This document shows, in pieces, positions 1-10,862 of a stretch of DNA of 64,000 nt; position 1 is the first letter of the stretch, and the number at the start of each line of letters is the position of its first letter. A program made the translations under genes and the position numbers. This stretch comes from Mercurialis annua. Lineage: Eukaryota; Streptophyta; Magnoliopsida; Malpighiales; Euphorbiaceae. Below the pieces are notes generated by a model. The model saw only the letters and a list, made by a program, of their open reading frames with translations, was not told the origin of the DNA and ran no database searches. Where the stretch lies: the NCBI RefSeq assembly GCF_937616625.2, contig NC_065577.1:27045501-27109500 (forward strand). The letters are read 5' to 3'.

Positions 1-2367
1 TAGCGATTTAAGAGAAACGTTTAAAAACTTGACAAAACAAATCCAAACGTTTCACCTTTTTAGCGATTTAAGCCAAACGTTTATAAACGTTACGAAACAA
101 ATCCAAACGTTTCATATTTTTAGCGATTTAAGCCAAACATTTACAAACGTTACGAAAAAAATCCAAACGTTTCACATTTTTAGCGATTTAAGCCAAACAT
201 TTATAAATGTTACGAAACAAACCAAACGTTTACAAACGTTATGAAACAAATCCAAATGTTTCACCTTTTTAGCAATTTAAGCCAAACGTTTCGTTACGAA
301 ACAAATCCAAATGTTTCACCTTTTTAGCAATTAAATCCAAACGTTTACAAACGTTACAAAACAAAACCAAAGGTTTCCCCATTTTAGCAATTTAAGCCAA
401 ACATTTACAAACGTTACGAAATAAATCCAAGCGTTTCCCCATTTTAACGATTTAAGCCAAACGTTTAGAAACGTTGTGAAACAAATCAAAATGTTTCCCC
501 ATTTTAGCGATTTAAGCCAAACATTTACAACTGTTACGAAACAAATCAAAACGTTTACCCATTTTAGCGATTTAAGCCAAACGTTTACAAACGTTACGAA
601 ACAAAACAAAACATTTCACCTTTTTAGCAATTTAAGCCAAACGTTTACAAAAGTTACGAAATAAATCCAAACGTTTCCCCTTTTTAGCGATTTAAGCCAA
701 ACGTTTACAAACGTTACGAAACAAATCCAAACGTTCCATATTTTTAGCGATTTAAGCCAAACATTTATAAATGTTGCGAAAAAAATCCAAACGTTTCACA
801 TTTTTAGCAATTTAATCCAAACGTTTACAAACGTTACAAAACAAAACCAAAGGTTTCCCCATTTTAGCGATTTAAGCAAAACATTTACAAACGTTACTAA
901 ACAAATCCAAGCGTTTTCCCATTTTAACGATTTAAGCCAAACGTTTAGAAACGTTGCGAAACAAATCAAAACGTTTCCGCATTTTAGCGATTTAAGCCAA
1001 ACGTTTACAAACGTTACAAAACAAATCAAAACATTTCCCCATTTTAGCGATTTAAGCCAAACGTTTACAAACGTTACGAAACAAATCAAAACATTTCCCC
1101 ATTTTAGCGATTTAAGCCAAACGTTTACAAACATTACGAAACAAATCAAAATGTTTACCCATTTTTGCAATTTAAGCCAAACGTTTACAAATGTTACGAA
1201 ACAAAACAAAACGTTTCACCTTTCTAGCAATTTAAGCCAAACGTTTACAAACTTTACGAAATAAATCCAAACGTTTCCCCTTTCTAGTGATTTAAGCCAA
1301 ACGTTTACAAACGTTATGAAACAAATCCAAACGTTTCATATTTTTAGCGATTTAAGCCAAACATTTACAAACGTTACGAAAAAAATCCAAACGTTTCACA
1401 TTTTTAGCGATTTAAGCCAAACGTGTATAAATGTTACGAAACAAAACCAAACGTTTATATACGTTACGAAACAAATCTAAACGTTTCACCTTTTTAGCAA
1501 TTTAAGCCAAACGTTTACAAACGTTACAAAACAAATCAAAACGTTTCATCTTTTTAGCAATTTAAGCCAAACGTTTACAAACGTTACGAAACAAAACCAA
1601 ACGTTTCCCAATTTTAGCGATTTAAGCCAAACGTTTACAAACGTTAAGAAATAAATCCAAACGTTTCCCCTTTTTAGCGATTTAAGCCAAACGTTTACAA
1701 ACGTTACGAAACAAATCCAAGCGTTTCACCTTTTTAGCAATTTAAGAAAAACGTTTACAAACGTTACAAAACAAATTTAAATATTTCACCTTTTTAGCGA
1801 TTAAAGCCAAACAGTTTACAAATGTTACAAAACAAATGCAAACATTTCCCCATTTCAGCGATTTAAGCCAAACGTTTAAAACATTATGAAACAAATCAAA
1901 ACGTATCACCTTTTTAGCGATTTAAACTGAAGGTTTACAAACGTTAAGAAACAAAACCAAACGTTTCACCTTTTTAGCGATTTAAGCCAAACGTTTACAA
2001 ACGCTACAAAAAAATCCAAGCGTTTCATCTTTTTAGCAATATAAGCCAAACGTTTATAAACGTTTCGAAACAAATCCAAACGTTTCACCTTTTTAGCGAT
2101 TGAAGCCAAACATTTACAAACGCTACGAAACAAATCCAAACGTTTCACCTTTTTAGCAATTTAAGCCAAACGTTTAAAAACGTTTCCCCTTTTTAGCGAT
2201 TTAAGCCAAACTTTTACAAACGTTACGAAACAAATCGAAACATTTCACCTTTTTAGCAATTTAAGCCAAACATTTACAATCGTTACGAAACAAAACCAAA
2301 CGTTTCACCTTATTAGCGATTTAAGCCAAACGTTTACATACGGTACGAAACAAATCCAAGCATTTCA
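1..2367 (+). repeat. 60-bp satellite array, forward orientation
   Basis: Head-to-tail tandem repeats with an exact 60-bp period, kept in register for more than 1.4 kb from the start of the window. Forward is defined here as the strand carrying TTTAAGCCAAACGTTT. Each monomer has two CCAAACGTTT boxes 30 bp apart (for example 668-677 and 698-707) plus a third AACGTT between them, so it looks like a dimer of diverged 30-bp halves. Variation between monomers falls mainly at CpG positions (ACG to ATG or ACA, GCG to GCA). No gene is visible. Because 60 is a multiple of three, repetitive open frames appear on both strands; I treat them as accidental. Confidence 0.97.
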
Positions 2368-2647
2368 CATTTTGTTTCGTAGCATTTTGAAAATTTGGAT
2401 TGGCTTCATATCGTTTTAAACGTTTGGCTTAAATCGCTAAAAAGGTGAAACGTTCGGTTTTGTTTCGTAACATTTGTAAACATTCGGCATAAATTGCTAA
2501 AATTGTGAAACATTTGGATTTGTTTTGTAAATTTGTATCATATCACTTTAAACGTTTGGATTTGTTTTGTAAATTTGTATCATATCACTTTAAACGTTTG
2601 GATTTGTTTTGTAACCTTCGTAAACGTTTGGCTTAAATCTCTAAAAT
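2368..2647 (-). repeat. 60-bp satellite, inverted block
   Basis: The same satellite in reverse orientation (TTTGGCTTAAATCGCTAAAA on the plus strand). The switch from forward is at about 2368. This block is the start of a segment whose diverged copy lies at 4768-5429. Monomers are more degraded than in the neighbouring forward array, and two near-identical stretches of about 50 bp (around 2521-2605) repeat directly. Confidence 0.9.
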
Positions 2648-2812
2648 GGATACAACTAGAAACCACTTATTAACATAGTGGAGTACCATTAAGCAGACAG
2701 TCCCAGCATATACCGCAATGCGTATTCAAATTTTCATTTGAAAAGGGCCATTTAAAACCGAAGAACCAAAAGAGATAGTTGTCGCAGAAGCTATGTCTGG
2801 GTCCTGGCGAAG
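2648..2812. other. 165-bp non-satellite insert (filler DNA)
   Basis: This stretch of mixed-complexity DNA has none of the satellite motifs. It interrupts inverted satellite and is missing from the paralogous block at about 5000-5010. The minus strand has a short open stretch, but I do not recognise a protein. I see no terminal repeats and no clear target duplication. That suggests a captured fragment, perhaps from break repair, more than a transposon. Its origin is unknown. Confidence 0.7.
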
Positions 2813-3240
2813 TTTTGATTTGTTTCGTAACATTTGTAAACGTTTGGTTTAAATCGCTAAAAAGGGGAAACGCTTGGATTTGTTTCATAACATTTGAAAA
2901 CGTCTGGTATAAATTGCTAAAAAAATGAAACGTTTGGATTTGTTTCGTAACGTTTGTAAACGTTTGGCTTCAATCGCTAAAAGGTGAAACGCTTGGATTT
3001 GTTTCATAGCGTTTGTAAACGCTTGGTTTAAATTGCTAAAAAGGTGAAATGTTTGGTTTTGTTCCATAACATTTGTAAACGTTAGGCATAAATCGCTAAA
3101 ATGGGGAAACGTTTCACCTTTTAATTTTTTAACGATTGTAAACATTTAGCTTAAATTGCTAAAAATGTGAAACGTTTGGATTTAATTCGTAAAGTTCGTG
3201 AACGTTTGGGTTAAATAAACAAAGGTCAAATGCTTGGATT
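2813..3240 (-). repeat. 60-bp satellite, inverted block (continued)
   Basis: Reverse-orientation monomers after the unique insert, up to the switch back to forward at about 3241. The last part (about 3207-3250) has a distinctive degraded monomer reading AAATAAACAAAGGT. Its paralogue at 5411-5427 is where the copia-type LTR inserted, so this copy shows the empty site. Confidence 0.9.
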
Positions 3241-4767
3241 TGTAAACGTTACGAAACAAATCCAAACATTTCCCCATTTTAGCGATTTAAGCCAAACGTT
3301 TATAAACGTTACGAAACAAATCAAAATGTTTTCCGTTTTAGCGATTTAAGCCAAACGTTTACAAACGTTACGAAAAAAAAACCAAACGTTTCCCCTTTTT
3401 AGCAATTTAAGCCAAACGTTCGCAAACGTTACGAAACAAATATAAACGTTTCACCTTTTTAGCGGTTGAAGCCAAAGGTTTACAAACATTACGAAACAAA
3501 TCCAAGCGATTCACCTTTATAGGGATTTATGCCAAACGTTTACAAATGTTACGAAACAAATTCAAATGTTTCACAATTTTAGTGATTTAAGCCAAACGTT
3601 TACAAATGTTACGAAACTAATCCAAACGTTTCCCCTTTTTAGCAATTTAAGCCAAACATTTACAAACGTTACGAAACAAATCCAAATATTTCACCTTTTC
3701 AGCTATATAAGCCAAACGTATACAAACGCTACGAAACAAATCCAAACGTTTCACCTTTTTAGCAATTTAAGCCAAACGTACGAAACAAATTTAACTGTTT
3801 CACCTTTTTAGAAATTTAAGTCAAACGTTTACAAACATTACGAAACAAATCTAAACATTTTCCCTTTTTAGCGATTGAAACCGAACGTTTACAAACATTA
3901 CGAAACAAATCGAAACGTTTAACCTTTTTAGCAATTTAAGCCAAACGTTTACAAACATTACGAAACAAATCCAAGCGTTTCACCTTTTTAGCAATTTAAG
4001 CCAAACGTTTACTAACATTACGAAACAAAACCAAACGTTTCGTCATTTTAGCGATTTAAGCCAAACGTTTACAAACATTACGAAACAAATCCAAATGTTT
4101 CACCTTTTTAGCGATTTAAGCCAAACGTTTACAAACGTTGTGAAACAAATCCAAGCGTTTCACTTTTTTTAGCAATTTAAGCAAAACGTTTACAAACGTT
4201 ACGAAACAAATCTAAACGTTTCCCCTTTTTAGCAGTATAAGCCAAACCTTTACAAATGTTACGAAACAAATCCAAACATTTCCCCATTTTAGCAATTTAA
4301 GCCAAACGTTTAAAACGTTACGAAACAAATCAAAACATATCACCTTTTTAGCGATTCAAGCTAAACGTTTACAAACGTTACGAAACAAAACTAAACATTC
4401 CCCTTTTTTAGCGATTTAAGCCACACGTTTACAAACGCTACGAAACAAATCCAAGCGTTTCACGTTTTTAGCAATTTAAGCCAAACGTTTACAAACTTTA
4501 CGAAACATATCCAAACGTTTCACCTTTTTAGCGATTTAAGCCAAACGTTTACAAATGTTACGAAAAAAATCCAAATGTTTCGCCTTTTTAGAAATTTAAG
4601 CCAAACTTTAAAAAATGTTACGAAACAAATCCAAACATTTCACCTTTTTAGCAATTTAAGTCAAACGTTTACAAACGTTACGAAACAAAACCGAACGTTT
4701 CACCTTTTTAGCAATTTAAACCAAACGTTTACAAATGTTATGAAAAAAATCCAAGTGTTTCACATTT
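3241..4767 (+). repeat. 60-bp satellite array, forward orientation
   Basis: Forward monomers, about 25 copies, starting at a hairpin-like junction (GGATTTGT followed by AAACGTTACG and, 12 bp on, ACAAATCC). The first several hundred bases align with the forward array beginning at 9589, including shared degraded monomers, so the two stretches are products of one segmental duplication. Confidence 0.95.
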
Positions 4768-5429
4768 TGTTACGTAACGTTTCAAACGTTTGGATTGTTT
4801 TATAACGTTTTAAACGTTTTGCTTAAATCGCTAAAAGGTGAAACGTTCGGTTTTGCTATGTAACGTTTGTAAACATTCCGCTTAAATTGCTAAAAATGTG
4901 AAACGTTTGGATTTGTTTTGTAAATTTGTATCGAAACATTTTAAACGTTTGGATTTGTTTTGGAACATTTGTAAACATTTGGCTTAAATCGCTAAAATGG
5001 GTAAATGTTTGGATTTATTTCCTAAAGTTTGTAAACGTTTCGCTTAGATCGTTAAAAAGGTGAAACGCTTGGATTTGTTTCGTAACATTTGTAAACGTCT
5101 GTTTTAAATTGCTAAAAAGGTGAAACGTTTGGATTTGTTTCGTAACGTTTGTAAATGTTTTGCTTCAATCGTTAAAAAGAAGAAACGTTTGGATTTGTTT
5201 CATAGCATTTGTAAACGTCTGGCTTAAATTGCTAAAAAGGTGAAACGATTGGTTTTGTTCCATAACGTTTGTAAACGTTAGGCCTAAATCGGTAAAATGT
5301 GGAAACGTTTCACCTTTTGGTTTTGTTTCATAACGATTGTAAACATTTAGCTTAAATTGCTAAAAATATGAAATGTTTGGATTTAATTTGTAAAGTTCGT
5401 GAACATTTGGCTTAAATAAACAAAGGTGA
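4768..5429 (-). repeat. 60-bp satellite, inverted block, paralogue of 2368-3240
   Basis: Reverse-orientation monomers with the same order of variant monomers as 2368-3240, but without the 165-bp insert. The block ends at 5429, where an LTR begins. GGTGA (5425-5429) is the left copy of that LTR's target-site duplication. Confidence 0.93.
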
Positions 5430-5778
5430 TGTTGGGTTTTCTAGGTTCATAACGCAGCGGAATTTCAATTTTTTATCTAAAACCCAAACCAAGATCCATG
5501 TAATTCGAATAAATAGATTAATAGTAGAATTAATACTTACTTGTATGTCGAATTCAACAGCAATGTAGGAAGGAGTGAGGTGGTTCACTTTGGTGATACC
5601 TGGGCTCGGATCAGAAACGCCTCCAAAAGAATGTGTCCTCTACGAATATCCACACGAACAGACCTTAGCCAAAACTAGTGCTTGTGTGCTAGCACTATTG
5701 CTTCACAAGCAATTTCGAATTTTTAGTGATTTAGTGAATAATGAATTTCGTAATTCTCAAACCAATTGCTTAATGTGT

Positions 5779-5786
5779 ATTTATAG
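5779..5786 (-). promoter_or_regulatory. TATA box of the copia-type LTR
   Basis: The minus strand reads TATAAATA followed by CACATTAAGC, a good plant TATA box, about 350 bp from the 3' end of the LTR as expected for a U3/R boundary. Confidence 0.6.
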
Positions 5787-7182
5787 TGATACAACAACAC
5801 TAGGGTTTGAGATAAATTCGAATTTCAATTTCATTGCAATTCTTACAAGTTTATGTTTATCAAAAACTCCTTTTTGATAATCATCCATATATATTAATTA
5901 TTATATTTATTATCTTCAAAAAATAATAAATTAAGGAATAATCACTTAATCACATTGGGCTTGTACAACCCATAACTGTTTTGGGCCTGTTCTTAGTGTG
6001 TGACCCTGTAGGTTCATATAACGTTGGCAGTAGGCCCGAAATCCCTATTTCAGCCCACAAGTCATAAGTGGCCTCTAGTAAGACATTATGACTACCAAAG
6101 TTATACAAATATCGACAATCCGATTTAACCATTTACAATAATATTTTAATCCTTTTGTCTCTCAATATCCAGATTGAATATAAGGCATAGTTCTGTCATC
6201 CTTATAATATTCAATCATTAGTTTCTTGACTCTAAGTAAACTGAAAATGATAACTCTTTATCAATTCATTTAGCATGGCCATGCATTTCCTTCAGTCTAT
6301 CTTCTTCAAGGGGCCCATAGATATCTTACTCAAATAAATGAGGGACAAATTCCTTCTCAGTCACTCACATTTCTCACATAGTTACTTTCATATCCAATGA
6401 CAATCTATTCCATTATCCTGTTAAAGATAATGTAAGACTGTATCAAAATATGAAATAGCTATGTAGAAATCCATGATGATTTCAAGGTCAAAGGATTATA
6501 CTAATAGAACTGTAATGAGAATTACTTATGACAGTGATCTATGTAGTATTCTCATAGTGGGTCATCCAGTGCCTTATTTCTCAAATGGCACCTATGATTT
6601 GACTTAATATCTCATATACATGATTAGTAAAACATAATCATCAGTCAACATCATACTAGTCTCAATGTTCTATTAAGACTAGGGATATATGATATATAAT
6701 TCTTTTATAAAACCTAAGGGTTCTACTATCAAGTCACATACTTGATGACCTTAGAAAGAATTAAACATTCAAGGATTTTAATCATTAATATAAAATGATA
6801 AAAATCGCCAATCAATAAATAACAAAATGATAAAGTCAAAACATGGTCAAACACGATTGACCTAGTGCATTGTAATATCCCGTGTTTTTCCGTCATGGTT
6901 TCATCGTGTTTCCGACTTGGTTCCTGATCGTTTATTGTGGAATTAGCAAGTGTGACATTTACTTTGGGGTTTGGTTTGTATCTTGTATGTGTCATATGTT
7001 TCGTGTGGGTTTTCGATAGCAATTTGATTTGTATCCGGATTATAATCAATGATGTGCTCGTGTGCCTTTTGAATCTGACATGTTTTGATAAAACATCCAT
7101 TTCTCCCAATTGCACCGTTGGATCGGGCTCATTTTCGGATATGCTGTGCTCGAGACCAAGTTGACCGTTGGATGAAAATTTG

Positions 7183-7302
7183 AGGCGCGTTGGAGGGCGC
7201 GATGGGCCATTGCGCCTCGCAACACGCCCCAGACTGTTTGTGTGCGCCTATGAAGGCGCGATGGGACGAACGCGCCTCGCATCGCGCCTCCCATCGCGCC
7301 TT
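7183..7302 (+). repeat. GC-rich palindromic cluster in LTR U3
   Basis: About 120 bp with repeated GGCGCGATGGG-like boxes and their inverted forms (CATCGCGCC, GCGCCTCGC), inside an otherwise AT-rich LTR. It ends about 24 bp before the TATA-like box. The placement matches the CTCGNACGAG hairpin clusters in the other Tekay LTRs, but the sequence is unrelated. Confidence 0.75.
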
Positions 7303-7325
7303 CACCTGTAACTCTGATTCGGATT

Positions 7326-7335
7326 CTTTAAATAG
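7326..7335 (+). promoter_or_regulatory. TATA-like box of the nested Tekay LTR
   Basis: CTTTAAATAG lies just after the GC-rich cluster and about 50 bp before an ACCCTAGCCGAACCCTAATC leader, a typical arrangement for a plant LTR promoter. The transcription start is inferred. Confidence 0.5.
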
Positions 7336-9570
7336 ACCCGTTATCTGATTTTAAACGCTCTTTTTCACTTTTTACAAACCCTAGCCGAACCCTAATCATA
7401 AAAACACTCTGAATTGGATATCTTCTCTTCCATCTCTTCAATCGTGTGGCTTTGGTGAGTAAATTCTTACACTTTTCCTTTACGAAATCATAGCTCCGTC
7501 ACGTATCAATTTCTTACTTGATAATGTCGATTTTCATAAACTTGGGTATTATAGATATAACCTCTAATCTGATCTCACTTGTTCTTCAATTCGTTTCATC
7601 ATCTCGCATCGGGTATGTACCATTCTTACGCCAAATCGTGTCTATCACTTTCTAGATTCATTGATGTTGTTGTTATGGTTTTATCAACTGTCTTTATGAT
7701 GTTGAATCTGAATTATATGTTAGGATGATTCTAGTATGTGTTGTGTTTGAATTTCACACTAAAGTTATAATGTAAATTGTTAGGATTGAATGCTAGGTCT
7801 TTGGGTTGATCTTGGCATGATTAATTACTGTTTTTGGGTGATGTTATATTGCTGGAAATCCATACTTAGGGCTGTTGTAGGTCAATGAATTCAACTTGAT
7901 GTTGTTTGCCTATTTGATAGATTTAAGGTTGGTTTTTGGATTCGTAATGCATGTATTCAACTTGTTTTGACTTGATTGTTGTTCAAGACATAAGTGGCTG
8001 TCGATAAGTGATTCTAAGGATGTTTCAGATGTTTGTAACATATTGGCATTGTTTAAATATCATTGGCTTGATTTCATGTTGTTAATATATAAGGTGGAAT
8101 TGTTATGCCATTTAAATGGTTGATTTGGCTTCTCTATTTTCAGATCTGAGTTGATGAACTCATATGCATATTTAGAACCTATTTAAGTGTTGTGACACGC
8201 TTGTGTCTACTTTGGGTGTTTTGGCCAAGTGTGGCTAGCTTTGGGTTTGTTGTAAATGTGCATCTTTGTTGTTAAGGTAGGTTGAGTTCCGTATTTTCAA
8301 ATGAGCAATGTTTTGATTTAAAGGTTCCGAATTCATACTTTGGTATCTTTGGGTCGGGATAGACTTGGGTCGTCCGACATGTGAGATTAAGCTTGAAGGC
8401 TAATTCACCACTTTGGGATTTCACTTGGTTTTATGGTTTTCAAGTTATATAGGCTTCCGGATTATGTTTTCAAAGGGGAACTCAATCATGCTTAACTTGT
8501 TGTTATACTTTTGGAAATGGATTGTATATGTATGAATGTTATGCTGTGGCATTTACTTTGCCTTGTACCTTGGTTGTCGTTTGAGATACTAGTCCTATGT
8601 GGTGTCTAGTATTCTTAGAGTTAGGGGTTGATGTGATATTAACTTATACCTTGTTTTAGACCCGTCGAATGCTCGTGCTTCGGAGTCTACGCAGGGTTAG
8701 CTGTTTGCCAAGATTGTCACGTGGATAAGCAAGCAGTGAGTTTGTAGTGCTATTTACCGCTTTATTAAGTACCGCATCGTATTTTAATATTATAAATGCT
8801 TTTGAACTTTTTTTACGGATTATGGATCTGGATTGAAACGAGCTACTCGATAGGCTTATATCGAGACTGTGTGCACCAATAAGTACTCTGGGAAACGGCA
8901 GACTAAAGTCTTGCTTACGCTGGTATATATATATGACGAGGATTTGTTCCCGTCCACTCTGGGTTTATCGGTATGCTATGTCATACTTACGCTGGGATCA
9001 TTTCAATATTGTTTTCCATAATCATACTATATTAGTATAAACTGTTTTGATTTAAGGGTTTTATACTTAATAAATGTAAATAGTATTGCGAACTCATCTC
9101 AGTATATCTGACCCCGTTGTTTTCCCAAATTTTCCAGGTTTATGATTTGAAAGCTGGTCCACTCCGATTCTTTTGTTTCTTCGGTGGTCTTTATGATATT
9201 TAAACTAGTTATTGTTTTCGAACTCTTAGACCGCAGTAGAACTAGTTATTTATTGCATTTGATATTACACTTTTGGATTGTCGATATATTCGATTATTTA
9301 TATTTGGCATGATTACTCTGGATTACGATATTGTTATATATAAAGCATGTTGTTGAACATTTTAATACATTTAAGTTATTTATATTAGAATTGTAATATA
9401 AATTTTTAGACCTAGGTTGGAGTCTCGGTTGCCCCTGAGCAGTTTTCTACAAGTTTAAATATTTATTTGATTTCCGCGAGGCTTGCTACGGGTTTTGGTA
9501 CAACCATACCCAATACCTTAGCGCCGGTCACGATTCGTGAAATTGGGTCGTGACATGCATATCACTAACA

Positions 9571-10862
9571 GGTGAAACACTTGGATTTGTAAACGTTACG
9601 AAACAAATCCAAATGTTTCCCCATTTTAGCGATTTAAGCCAAACGTTTATAAACGTTACGAAACAAATCAAAACGTTTCCCCATTTAGCGATTTAAGCCA
9701 AACGTTTACAAACGTTACGAAACAATACAAAACATTTCACTCTTTTAGCAGTTTAAGACAATCGTTTGCAAACGTTACAAAATAAATACAAACGTTTCAC
9801 CTTTTTAGCGATTGAAGCCAAACGTTACGAAATAAATCCAAGCGATTCACCTTTTTAGCGATTTATGACAAACGTTTACAAAGGTTACGAAACAAATTCA
9901 AACGTTTCGCATTTTTAGCGATTTAAGCCAAACTTTTCCCCTTTTTAGCAATTTAAGCCAAACGTTTACAAACTTTGCAAAACTAATCCAAGCGTTTCAC
10001 CTTTATAGCAAATTAAGCCAAATGTTTACAAACGTTACGAATCAAATCCAAGCGTTTCACCTTTTTAGCAATTTAAGCCAAACGTTTACAAACGTTACGA
10101 AAAAAATCCAAGCATTTCATCTTTTTAGCAATTTAAGCCAAATGTTTACAAACGTTACGAAACAAATTCAACCGTTTCACCGTTTTAGATATTTATACTA
10201 AACGTTTACAAACGTTATGAAACAAATCCAAACGTTTCACCTTTTTAACGATCGAAGCCAAACGATTATAAACATTTCGAAACAAATCCAAACGTTTCCC
10301 CTTTTTAGCGATTTAAGCCAAACGTTTACAAACACTACGAAACAAATCCAGGCGTTTCACCTTTTTAGCAATTTAAGCCAAACGTTTACAAACGTTAAGA
10401 AACAAATCCAAACGTTTCACCTTTTTCAGCAATTTAAGCCAAACGTTTACAAACGTTACAAAATAAATCCAAGTGTTTCATCTTTTTAGCGATTTAAACC
10501 AAACGTTTGAAACGTTACGAAACAAATCCTAATGTTTCACATTATTAGTGATTTAAGCCAAACGTTTAAAAACGTTACGAAACAAATCCAAGCGTTTCAC
10601 CTTTTTAGCGATTTAAGCCAAACGTTTACAAACGCTAAGAAACAAAACCAAACGTTTACAAACGTTACGAAACAAATCCAAACATTTCACCTTTTTAGCA
10701 ATTTAAGCCAAACGTTTACAAACGTTACGAAACAAAACCAAACATTTCACCTTTTTAGCGATTGAAGCCGAACATTTACAAACGTTACGAAACAAAACCA
10801 AACGTGCCTTTTTAGCAATTTAAGCCAAACATTTACAAACATTACGAAACATTTCCAAACGT
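9571..10862 (+). repeat. 60-bp satellite, mainly forward
   Basis: The first 18 bp complete the reverse-orientation monomer interrupted by the copia-type LTR and carry the right GGTGA duplication. From about 9589 the array is forward. It aligns with 3241 onward and then runs about 21 monomers to a switch at an AAACGTTT palindrome near 10862. Several monomers have indels, for example a deleted middle near 9800-9830. Confidence 0.93.

Larger units (their letters stand above)
6871..9555 (+). mobile_element. Tekay-type chromovirus solo LTR, nested in the copia-type LTR
   Basis: The LTR starts TGTAATATCCCGTG and ends GGGTCGTGACA (2685 bp). It is flanked by a perfect 5-bp duplication TGCAT (6866-6870 and 9556-9560), so it inserted into the older LTR and later became solo. 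Its last 80 bp or so (CTACGGGTTTTGG, TAGCGCCGGTCACGATTCG) are recognisably the same as the minus-strand ends of the LTRs at 11786, 15473, 19101 and 50756, although most of the LTR differs. A GC-rich palindromic cluster (7183-7302) precedes a TATA-like box at 7326-7335, and AACCCTA motifs follow at about 7377-7398. No intact ORF of note is present; short frames here are chance. Confidence 0.92.
5430..9570 (-). mobile_element. Solo LTR, probable Ty1/copia type, split by a nested LTR
   Basis: On the minus strand the element starts TGTTAGTGATATGC (9570 downward, across the nest) and ends CTAGAAAACCCAACA (at 5430), that is TG...CA. It is flanked by a perfect 5-bp duplication GGTGA (5425-5429 and 9571-9575). 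Without the nested LTR at 6871-9555 and its duplicated TGCAT, the LTR is about 1451 bp. A TATA box lies on the minus strand at 5779-5786. No internal region, primer site or second LTR is present, so this is a solo LTR left by recombination between LTRs. Assignment to copia rests only on LTR length and style and is not secure. The 100-codon plus-strand frame at 5575-5877 crosses the TATA region antisense and is not taken as a gene. Confidence 0.85.

Noticed and set aside
29..1209. Repetitive open frames on both strands of the satellite (also at 3566-3811, 10217-10765, 30512-31006, 32824-33240, 39810-50596, 62715-63996)
   Set aside because: They exist on both strands, are broken at random by indels, have no proper start context, and follow simply from a 60-bp period.
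1..2367. CRISPR-like array
   Set aside because: Repeats are directly joined without unique spacers, and the surroundings are plant retroelements.
5575..5877. 100-codon plus-strand ORF
   Set aside because: Lies antisense across the TATA region of the copia-type LTR and resembles no family known to me.
7376..7400. Telomeric repeat (TTTAGGG) array
   Set aside because: Only isolated AACCCTA-type boxes in LTR leaders; no tandem array.
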